This document shows positions 1 to 7,235 of a stretch of 64,000 nt of DNA, in pieces. Positions within the stretch are counted from its first letter, which is position 1. Each line of letters starts with the position of its first letter. The position numbers and the translations under genes are program-made. The notes below the pieces were generated by a model, which was not told the DNA's origin, ran no database searches, and was given only the letters and a program-made list of their open reading frames with translations. Location: assembly GCA_963745775.1 (NCBI GenBank), contig CAVUYY010000001.1, forward strand, positions 62,001 to 126,000, written 5' to 3'. Source of the stretch: Gaiellasilicea sp963745775 (GTDB lineage Bacteria; Actinomycetota; Thermoleophilia; Gaiellales; Gaiellaceae).

Positions 1-333
1 TCCCTCGACGAGGGTGGCGAAGTGGTTCGCCCACAGGTGGCCGGCCTTGCTCGCGAAGCTGCAGTAGCCGTAGGGGAAGAGGAGCTCCGTCTCGCTCTCG
101 CCGCCCGGGTAGAGGGCGAGCTCGCCGGGATGGGGATAGCTGGTGGCGTTCTCGGGGCCGATCCCGAGATCGCGGTCGCCCCACGGGATCCAGTTCGACT
201 CGCCGCTCCAGCGGCAGTGGATGATCCGGTCGTCGAGCGGCAGCATCGTCTTGAACGCGGCGACCGTCTTCGGCGCGAGCTCGTCCTCCCAGCGGGCGAG
301 GAAGCGCATTCCGGCGGCGGTGATCTCGAGCAT
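1..333 (-). CDS. DUF3830 family cyclophilin-like protein (3' partial)
   Basis: An ATG at 333 opens 111 codons that run off the window edge without a stop, so the C-terminus is missing. The visible protein contains APKTVAAF, CRWSGESNWIP, ENATSYPHPGEL and LLFPYG, which I recognise as the DUF3830 family (cyclophilin-like fold, no proven activity). It starts 10 bases after the puuD stop and is the last visible gene of the minus-strand urate operon. By context it may act on a ureide or purine breakdown product, but that is inference. Family call is fairly sure; function unknown. Confidence 0.8.
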   Translation of the reverse strand, partial: MLEITAAGMRFLARWEDELAPKTVAAFKTMLPLDDRIIHCRWSGESNWIPWGDRDLGIGPENATSYPHPGELALYPGGESETELLFPYGYCSFASKAGHLWANHFATLVEG

Positions 334-343
334 GGCCGAGAAC

Positions 344-1489
344 CTACCCGGCCGCGGCCGCCCAGGCGACGAGCTGAGCGCGCTCGTCATCCGTCAGCCC
401 GGTCGTGTTCCCCGGCGGCATCGCGCGAGCGGAGACCTGGCTCTCGATCTGCGACGCGTTCGCGCGCATCCCGGCGAGCGTCTCGAGGCGGACGCCGTTC
501 GGCGCCGAGGCGCCGACGTGACAGGCGGTGCAGCGCTCCGTCACGATCGCCTGAGCCTCGGCGTCCGTGACCTGTCTCGCGATCGCGGGTGTGTCCTCCG
601 GTGCCAGCACGACTGCGAGTGCAATCGCACCCGCCCCGACCGCCGCCGGAATCCACCACGCGCGTCGTCCCTGATGCCAGAGGTTGAAGAAGTGCCTGGT
701 CGCGGCGACGAGCGCGAAGAGCGCCAGCAGCACAAGCCAGGCGCGGCCGCTGCCGAAGGCGAGCGGAAAGTGCCCCGCGAGCATCGTGAAGACGACCGGC
801 AGCGTCAGGTAGTTGTTGTGCACCGACCGCTGCTTCGCGCGCAGCCCGGGCGCGGGGTCTGGCTCCCGGAACTCCTCCTTCGCGCGGACGAGCTCCCAGT
901 GCGCCGGAATGATCGTGAAGAAGACGTTCGCGGCCATGATCGTGCCGAGCATCGCGCCGACCTGGAGGTAGGCGGCTCGGGCGGCGAAGAGCTCGCCCGC
1001 CGCGAAGGCCGCCGCCACGACGAGCGCGATCGTGAAGGCCGCCACCGCGCGGTCGTCGCGGAGAACCCGGCAGGCGACGTCGTAGAGGAGCCAGGCGAGC
1101 ACGAGCCCGCCGCCCGACAGCGCCGCGGCCTGCCAGCCGGTGAGGTCGGCCACAGTGGGGTCGACGAGTCGCGCGTCCGGATCCGTCCAGTAGAGGACGA
1201 CGAGCAGCGCGAAGCCGGAGAGCCACGTCGTATAGGCCTCCCACTTGAACCAGTGCAGGTGCTCGGGCAGCCGCGGCGGCGCCACCTTGTACTTCTGCGA
1301 GTGGTAGAAGCCGCCGCCGTGGACGCCCCAGTACTCGCCGGCGACGCCCTCCTTGGGCTCCTTCGGCGGCGCCAGGCCGAGGTCGAGGCGGATGAAGTAG
1401 AAGGACGCGCCAATCCAGGCGATCCCGGCCACGACGTGGAGGAAGCGCAGGACGAGGTCCGCGACATCCCTTAGGTAGTCCGCGTCCAC
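344..1489 (-). CDS. puuD: Urate hydroxylase PuuD, membrane-bound with C-terminal cytochrome c domain
   Basis: Oxidises urate to 5-hydroxyisourate, passing electrons to the respiratory chain and not to oxygen. The N-terminal two thirds hold about seven or eight hydrophobic helices rich in His and Trp (for example RFLHVVAGIAWIGASF, PAHWELV, RHFFNLWHQG). A periplasmic cytochrome c domain follows, with the haem motif CTACH and a candidate axial Met in RAMPPGN. This membrane plus cytochrome c layout is the PuuD signature. I chose the GTG at 1489 because GAGGGA lies just before it; an in-frame ATG at 1504 is the alternative. The 5' end overlaps uraD. uraD and uraH beside it would process the product to allantoin. 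Confidence 0.92.
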   Translation of the reverse strand: MDADYLRDVADLVLRFLHVVAGIAWIGASFYFIRLDLGLAPPKEPKEGVAGEYWGVHGGGFYHSQKYKVAPPRLPEHLHWFKWEAYTTWLSGFALLVVLYWTDPDARLVDPTVADLTGWQAAALSGGGLVLAWLLYDVACRVLRDDRAVAAFTIALVVAAAFAAGELFAARAAYLQVGAMLGTIMAANVFFTIIPAHWELVRAKEEFREPDPAPGLRAKQRSVHNNYLTLPVVFTMLAGHFPLAFGSGRAWLVLLALFALVAATRHFFNLWHQGRRAWWIPAAVGAGAIALAVVLAPEDTPAIARQVTDAEAQAIVTERCTACHVGASAPNGVRLETLAGMRANASQIESQVSARAMPPGNTTGLTDDERAQLVAWAAAAG

Positions 1490-1905
1490 CTGTCCCTCTC
1501 CCATCTAGCTCGGGCAATCGCGCAGAGCTCGCGGAGCCCGGTCTCGAGCTCCTGCTCGCGGCTCCGGGCGAGCCGCTCGCGCAGCACCGGCAGGAGCTCC
1601 TCGCGCGAGCGGCCGCCGACGAAGACGACGAAGGCGAAGCCGAAGCGCCGCTCGTACTCCTCGTTCAGGCGGGCGAGCTCGGCGAGCATTTCGGCGTCGC
1701 CGCCGTGCTGCTCGGGCGAGCGCTCGCCGATCCGCGGATGCGCGGCGAGCGCGGCGAACTGATCCTCGTCGGGCAGCTCGAGCGCCACCTCCTCGGCGAT
1801 CGCGAGCGGGTTCTCGCGCGCGGCGAGCTCGTCGACGAGCCGCGTGCGCCCCGAGAAAAGCGGCGCCAGCTCGTCAGCGCTCAGCTGCCGCGGTAGCTCG
1901 CGCAC
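1471..1905 (-). CDS. uraD: 2-oxo-4-hydroxy-4-carboxy-5-ureidoimidazoline (OHCU) decarboxylase
   Basis: Third step of urate breakdown, decarboxylating OHCU to S-allantoin. The 144-residue protein carries the catalytic His in AAHPRIGE, the following S-EQ segment (RSPEQ), and the typical stretch LARLNEEYERRFGFAFVVF ending in a helical ERLARSREQE region. No ATG fits. A GTG at 1905 lies inside the end of uraH, giving a 25-base overlap and translational coupling. The 3' end overlaps the start of puuD. The order uraH-uraD-puuD on one transcript supports the assignment. Confidence 0.92.
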   Translation of the reverse strand: MRELPRQLSADELAPLFSGRTRLVDELAARENPLAIAEEVALELPDEDQFAALAAHPRIGERSPEQHGGDAEMLAELARLNEEYERRFGFAFVVFVGGRSREELLPVLRERLARSREQELETGLRELCAIARARWERDRWTRTT

Positions 1906-2168
1906 GAGTAGGGCGAGACGAGGAGCGGCACGTGGAAGTGACCGTCGCCGAGCTCGACCTCCAGCTCGACGCGGGTGAAGAACGGCGAGGGCGGGTGGAA
2001 GACGAGCCGGTAGGAGCCGGGCTCGAGGTCGTCGGCGAGCCGGGCGCGGCCGTCCTCGTCGGTGCGCGCGACAGCGACCACTCTCGAGCCGCGGAAGAGC
2101 TCGACCGCGACGTGGGCGGCCGGCTCGCCGGCGCCCGTGTCGAGGACGTGGGTGGACAGAGACGTCAT
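1881..2168 (-). CDS. uraH: 5-hydroxyisourate hydrolase (transthyretin-like)
   Basis: Hydrolyses 5-hydroxyisourate to OHCU. The 95-residue length fits the family. The N-terminal signature LSTHVLDT and the diagnostic C-terminal tetrapeptide YRGS (in SPYSCASYRGS) are both present, with the central transthyretin-like beta strands (TDEDGRARL, GSYRLVFH) between them. It lies 9 bases after the deaminase and overlaps uraD by 25 bases, in a polycistronic purine operon. Confidence 0.95.
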   Translation of the reverse strand: MTSLSTHVLDTGAGEPAAHVAVELFRGSRVVAVARTDEDGRARLADDLEPGSYRLVFHPPSPFFTRVELEVELGDGHFHVPLLVSPYSCASYRGS

Positions 2169-2177
2169 CTGTTTGCC

Positions 2178-3509
2178 TCATGGGGCGAATCTTCGCGCTT
2201 GCACCCGATGGAGGCGCGCGATCTCTCGCTCGTCGGCTCGAACGAGCGCCCCGCCGTCGACCACGAGGTCGCCGCCGACGTAGAGCCGGTCGACGCGGTG
2301 CGGTCCGGAGAGGACGAGCCCGTCGACGGGATCGGCCGCGCCGGCGAGCTCGAGCCCATCCGTCCGCCAGACCGCGAGGTCGGCGCACTTGCCCGGCGAG
2401 AGCTCGCCGATGTCGTCGCGTCCGAGCACCGCCGCGCCGCCGCGGGTGGCGAGCCGGAGCGCCTCCCGCGAGTTGAGCGCGGTCGGTCCGCCGATGCCCC
2501 GTGCGACGAGCAGCGCCTGCTTCACCTCGAAGAAGAGGTCGCTTCGTTCGTTCGAAGCGGACCCGTCGACGCCGAGGCCGACGCGAACGCCGGCGTCGAG
2601 CAGTTTCCGGGTCGGCGCGATTCCCGCTCCGAGGCGCAGGTTCGAGCTGGGGCAGTGGGCGACGCCGGTGCCTGTCTCTGCAAAGCGCCCGATCTCGCCG
2701 TCGTCGAGATGGACGCAGTGCGCGCACCAGACGTCGTCCGCGAGCCAGCCGAGCTGCTCGAGGTACTCGACGGGCGAGCAGCCGAAGCGCTCGCGGCAGA
2801 ACGCCTCCTCCTCCACCGTTTCGGCAAGGTGTGTGTGGAGTTGGAGCCCGAGCTCGCGGGCGAGTGCCGCCGACTCGGTCATCAGCTCGCGCGTGACCGA
2901 GAACGGGGAGCAGGGAGCGACGGCGATCTGGACGCGCGCTCCCGGGCCGGGCTCGTGGAGCGCCGCCAGCCGCTTCGTGTCCTCGAGGATCGCGTCGAGC
3001 GTCTCGACCACCGAGTCCGGTGGCAGGCCTCCGTCGGACACCCCGAGATCCATCGAGCCGCGCGAGGCGACGAGCCGGACGCCGAGCTCTCGCGCCGCCT
3101 GGAGCTCCGCCTCGATCAGGCCCTGCTCACCGTGCGGGAAGACGTAGTGGTGGTCGAAGACCGTGCCGCAACCGGACAGCGCAAGCTCGGCGAGGCCGGT
3201 GCGGGCGGCCGCGTACTCGGCCTCGGCGTCGATGCGCGCCCACGTCGGATAGAGCTCGACGAGCCACTCGAAGAGCGTCCCCTGCGGCGCTCGAGCGCGG
3301 GTGAGGGTCTGGTAGAGGTGGTGGTGCGTGTTCACGAGCGCGGGGGTGACGACAGCGCCGGCGAGGTCGCTGCGCTCGTCAGCCGGGGGCTCCTCGCCCG
3401 AGCCGAGGGCACTGATCACGCCGTCCTCGACGAGGATCCAACCATCCGGGTGCTCGGTTCCCGCGTCGTCCATCGTGACGACATGCGCGTGCGCGAGCAG
3501 GGATTTCAT
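2178..3509 (-). CDS. 8-oxoguanine deaminase (amidohydrolase superfamily)
   Basis: A 443-residue cytosolic metal-dependent amidohydrolase. It shows the HxH metal motif in NTHHHLYQTLTRA, the second-sphere HTHLAET, the metal His in CAHCVHLDD and the C-terminal GVDGSASNE loop. This matches the 8-oxoguanine deaminase / SsnA-like branch, which converts 8-oxoguanine to urate and ammonia. First gene of the minus-strand urate operon and divergent from xdhB across 26 bases, so a shared control region is likely. Product urate feeds puuD-uraH-uraD. Guanine or another purine as substrate cannot be excluded. Confidence 0.85.
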   Translation of the reverse strand: MKSLLAHAHVVTMDDAGTEHPDGWILVEDGVISALGSGEEPPADERSDLAGAVVTPALVNTHHHLYQTLTRARAPQGTLFEWLVELYPTWARIDAEAEYAAARTGLAELALSGCGTVFDHHYVFPHGEQGLIEAELQAARELGVRLVASRGSMDLGVSDGGLPPDSVVETLDAILEDTKRLAALHEPGPGARVQIAVAPCSPFSVTRELMTESAALARELGLQLHTHLAETVEEEAFCRERFGCSPVEYLEQLGWLADDVWCAHCVHLDDGEIGRFAETGTGVAHCPSSNLRLGAGIAPTRKLLDAGVRVGLGVDGSASNERSDLFFEVKQALLVARGIGGPTALNSREALRLATRGGAAVLGRDDIGELSPGKCADLAVWRTDGLELAGAADPVDGLVLSGPHRVDRLYVGGDLVVDGGALVRADEREIARLHRVQARRFAP

Positions 3510-3535
3510 CGCCCGTTACCGTACTCTTCCGAGCC

Positions 3536-4327
3536 GTGGAGGTCGTCACCCCTCGCACGCTTGAAGAGGCGCTCCGCGTGAAGGCCGAGCGTCCTGATGC
3601 ACGCCCGATCGCCGGCGGCACCGACCTCCTCGTCGAGCTGAACTTCGACCGCGCCCGGCCCGACACGATCCTCAATCTGGCCGAGGTGGAAGAGCTGCGT
3701 GGGTGGTCGCGGGAGAACGGCGAGGTGCGACTGGGCTCGGCGCTCACCTATGCCGAGGCGATGCGAGCGCCTCTGGCAGAGCTCATGCCGGCGCTCGCCG
3801 AGGCGTCTCGGACGGTCGGCTCGCCGCAGATCCGGAACCGAGGGACGATCGGGGGCAACCTCGGGACGGCATCGCCCGCCGGCGACGCGCTGCCGCCGCT
3901 GCTGGTCGAAGGCGCGCAGGTCGAGCTCGGCAGCGTCCGAGGGGTGCGCGCCCTTCCTCTCGCCGAGTTCCTCGTCGGGCCGAAGCGGAACGCGCTCGAG
4001 CCGGACGAGCTCGTGCTGGCGGTGCGCTTGACGCCGAGCGGCCAGCCGCAGACGTTCATGAAGGTCGGGCCGCGGAACGCGATGGTGATCGCGGTCTGCT
4101 CCCTCGCGCTCGTCGCCGACCGCGAGCGCGGCGAGCTCCGGGCTGCATATGGGTCGTCGGGGCCGGTCGTGGGACTCGTGACCGCGCCGCTCGCCGACGC
4201 TGACGGGTTCGCAGACGCGGTGGCGGCGGCAGCGTCGCCGATCGACGACGTTCGAGGAACGGCGGCCTACCGGCGGCACGCGCTCCGCGTTCTCGCGGCG
4301 AGGGCGTTGAAGCGGTGTCTGGCGTGA
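3536..4327 (+). CDS. xdhB: Xanthine dehydrogenase FAD-binding subunit
   Basis: The CoxM/XdhB-type flavoprotein subunit of a molybdenum hydroxylase. Visible FAD motifs are PIAGGTDLLVEL near residue 22 and TVGSPQIRNRGTIGGNLGTASPAGD near 100, followed by the CO-dehydrogenase-flavoprotein C-terminal domain (about 263 residues in all). GTG start at 3536. The stop overlaps the start of the iron-sulfur subunit by 13 bases. With the next two genes it forms a three-subunit enzyme that makes urate from hypoxanthine or xanthine for the divergent urate operon. Substrate is inferred from context. Confidence 0.93.
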   Translation: MEVVTPRTLEEALRVKAERPDARPIAGGTDLLVELNFDRARPDTILNLAEVEELRGWSRENGEVRLGSALTYAEAMRAPLAELMPALAEASRTVGSPQIRNRGTIGGNLGTASPAGDALPPLLVEGAQVELGSVRGVRALPLAEFLVGPKRNALEPDELVLAVRLTPSGQPQTFMKVGPRNAMVIAVCSLALVADRERGELRAAYGSSGPVVGLVTAPLADADGFADAVAAAASPIDDVRGTAAYRRHALRVLAARALKRCLA

Positions 4328-4779
4328 AGATCGACCTGACCGTCAACGGCGAGCCGCGCCAGGCGGACGTCTGGGCCGGCGAAAGCCTCCTGACGACGCT
4401 CCGCGACACGCTCGAGCTGCCCGGCTCGAAGAACGCCTGCGAGCAGGGCGAGTGCGGCTCGTGCTCGGTGCTGCTCGACGGCGAGCTCGTGTGCGCCTGC
4501 CTCGTGCTGGCCGCGCAGGCCGACGGGCACGAGGTGACGACGGTCGAGGGCCTCGCCGACGGCGACGAGCTGCACCGCGTCCAGCGCGCGTTCGTCGAGG
4601 CGGGCGCCGTCCAGTGCGGCTTCTGCACTCCGGGCCTCGTCGTCGCGACGGTAGCCCTGCTGGACGCGAACCCCGACCCCTCGGACGACGAGCTGCGGGA
4701 GGCACTCTCGGGCAACCTCTGCCGCTGCACGGGGTACGCGAAGATCTTCGACGCGGTTCGACTGGCGGCGAGGGCGTGA
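4315..4779 (+). CDS. xdhC: Xanthine dehydrogenase [2Fe-2S] subunit
   Basis: A 154-residue two-cluster iron-sulfur subunit. The plant-type ferredoxin motif CEQGECGSC...C lies near residues 42-62 and the second [2Fe-2S] domain has QCGFCTPG and LCRCTGY. It carries electrons from the molybdenum site to the FAD subunit. The GTG at 4315 gives overlap with xdhB; a second GTG at 4324 (VKIDLTV) is a close alternative. The symbol xdhC follows the three-subunit xdhABC usage; in some genomes xdhC means a maturation factor instead. Confidence 0.93.
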   Translation: MSGVKIDLTVNGEPRQADVWAGESLLTTLRDTLELPGSKNACEQGECGSCSVLLDGELVCACLVLAAQADGHEVTTVEGLADGDELHRVQRAFVEAGAVQCGFCTPGLVVATVALLDANPDPSDDELREALSGNLCRCTGYAKIFDAVRLAARA

Positions 4780-4809
4780 AGCGAGACATGACTGGACGGG
4801 ACACGTCCT

Positions 4810-7189
4810 ATGAGGGCGCCGCCGCTCGTCCTTGGGGGCCACCACTCCTCCTCCCCGCTGCGAGCGTATCGCTCGCGACCCCGGTCGTTTGCATCGCCGA
4901 AGTGCCGAAAGCGTGCCGATTCTCATGAGCACGACGCCCACCCGAAGCCCACGCGCGCCCCGCGCAGATCGCGCGAGCTCGAGCGCGGCCGAGTCGGCGA
5001 TCCCGTCACGCGTCACGACGGGATTCCGAAGGTCACAGGCGAGTTCGCGTACTCGAGCGATCTCCACGCGGCCGGGATGCTCTGGGGCAAGACCGTCCGC
5101 AGCCCGCACGCCCATGCGCGGATCCTCGAGCTCGACATCTCCGAGGCGCTCCGACTGCCCGGCGTCCACGCCGTCCTCACGCACGAGGACGTGCCCGGCC
5201 AGAAGACCTACGGGCTCGAGTTCGCCGACCAGCCGGTGCTCGCTTCCGATCGAGTCCGCTACTTCGGAGAGGCCGTCGCGATCGTCGCCGCTGAGGAACC
5301 CGAGCAGGCGCGTCGCGCGGCCGCCGCCGTCAGGGTCGTCTACGAGCCGCTCGAGCCGGTCACCGAGATGGAGCGGGCGCTCGAGCAGGAGCCGCTCCAT
5401 CCGGATCGCCCGACGATGCCGAAGGGAGGCGGGAGCCACGGCTACCGCGACGATCCGCGCCCGAACGTCGTTCGCTCGATGCTGATCCGGCACGGCGATC
5501 CAGAGGCCGAGGGCGAGGTCGCCGTCTCCGGTGTCTACGAGATCGGGATCCAGGATCAGGCGTTCCTCGGACCGGAGTCGGGACTCGCCGTTCCCGACGG
5601 CGAGGGCGGGGTCGACATCCATGTCGCGACGCAGTGGCTGCACGTCGACCGAGACCAGGTGGCGCCGTGCCTCGCGCTGCCGCCAGAGATGGTGCGGATC
5701 CACCTGAGCGGCGTCGGCGGCGCATTCGGTGGTCGCGAGGATCTCTCGATGCAGATCCACGGTGCCCTGCTCGCGCTGCGCACCGGGCCGCCCGGTGAAG
5801 ATCGTCTACGACCGCGAGGAGTCGTTCGTCGGCCACATCCACCGCCACCCGGCCCGGATCTGGTGCGAGCACCGGGCGACGCGGGCCGGGAAGCTCGTCA
5901 ACGTCCGGATGCGAATCCTGCTCGACGGCGGCGCCTACGCCTCGAGCTCGACGGCCGTCACCTCGAATGCGGCCTCCTTCGCCCTCGGGCCTTACGCCGT
6001 CGAGAACGCGCTGATCGAGTCGACGTGCGTCTATACGAACAACCCGCCCTGCGGGGCGATGCGCGGCTTCGGCGCCGTCCAGACGTGCTTCGCCGCGGAG
6101 GCACAGCTCGACAAGCTCGCCGCGGAGCTCGGGATCGATCCTGTCGAGCTGCGGTTGCTGAATGCGCTCGCACCCGGAGACGTGCTTCCGACGGGCCAGG
6201 CGATCGAGGGAACGCTTCCCGTCGCCGAGGTGATCCGACAGGCCGCCGCGCTCCCGGTTCCCGCGGCCGAGAGGCTCCCGCGCGAGGCGATCCGGCTGCC
6301 GGGCGGCGCCGGCAACACCACGCGCGGCGAGGGCGTCCAGCGCGGTGTCGGCTTCGCCGTCGGCTACAAGAACATCTGCTACTCCGAAGGCTTCGACGAC
6401 TCGACCGCCGCGCGCGTGATCCTCCGCGCCGACGGCTCCGCCGAGATCCACTGCGCGGCGTCGGAGGTCGGCCAGGGCGTCACCGACGTGATCCTCCAGG
6501 TCGCCCGGACCGAGCTCGGCACCGACGAGGTCACGCTCGCCTCGCCCGGAACCGCCGGCGTTGCATCGGCGGGCTCGGCATCCGCCTCTCGGATGACCTG
6601 GATGGCCGCAGGCGCCGTTCAGCTCGCGTGTCGGGCGGCTCTCGACGAGCAGCAGCGCTCCGAGGGCGGAGAGGTCGACCTCGAGCGGATCTATCGCCAT
6701 TCGCGCACGACGCCGCTCGACCCGGAGACCGGCCAGATCACGGGCGACCGCGCCCACGTCGCCTTTGCGGTTGCGGCGATGCGCGTCGTCGTCGAGGTCG
6801 ACGTCGAGCTCGGGCTCACACGTGTCGTTTGGATCGGCACGGCGCAGGACGTCGGCAAGGCGGTCAATCCGCTTGCCGTCGAGGGCCAGATCGAGGGCGG
6901 CACCGCGCAGGGGCTCGGGCTCGCGCTGATGGAGGAGATCCAGACCCGCGACGGGCTGATCACGAACGCGAGCTTCACCGACTACCTGATCCCGACGACG
7001 CTCGACATGCCGCCGGTCGAGACCGTGCTGGTCGAGGATCCGGAGCCCGGCGCTCCCTACGGCGTCAAGGGTGTGGGCGAGCCGCCGACCGTCGTCTCCA
7101 CCGCGGCGATCGTGTCCGCGCTTCGCGACGCCACCGGCCGTGAGCTGACTCGCGTGCCCGTGCGACCGGACGACATCGCCGGTCTCTGA
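4810..7189 (+). CDS. xdhA: Xanthine dehydrogenase molybdopterin-binding subunit (frameshifted)
   Basis: The large catalytic subunit. It has DGIPKVTGEFAYSSDL near the start, GGAFGGRED in the molybdopterin region, GAMRGFGAVQ, and KGVGEPP with the catalytic Glu near the end. A +1 shift lies at 5785-5795 (GGGCCGCCCGG): the first frame reads to LLALRTG, and the sense continues in the next frame at PVKIVYDREE with no stops to 7189. The 5' end is also uncertain. The long frame has only ATG 4810 as a normal start, but ATG 4925 (MSTTPTRSP) in another frame looks more natural and would need a second shift. Probably a functional gene with sequence errors. Confidence 0.85.
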
Positions 7190-7235
7190 CCCTCACTCTC
7201 ATGCAACCGGCGGCGATCGCCGATCAACGGGTGGA

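Noticed and set aside
1932..3581. Long plus-strand open frame opposite the deaminase and uraH genes
   Set aside because: In high-G+C DNA the antisense strand of real genes is often open. This frame has no recognisable motif and lies wholly over five well-supported genes.
5729..7189. Second part of xdhA as an independent gene
   Set aside because: Its first residues before PVKIVYDREE are nonsense for the family, and the true sense comes from the preceding frame, so this is one gene with a shift.
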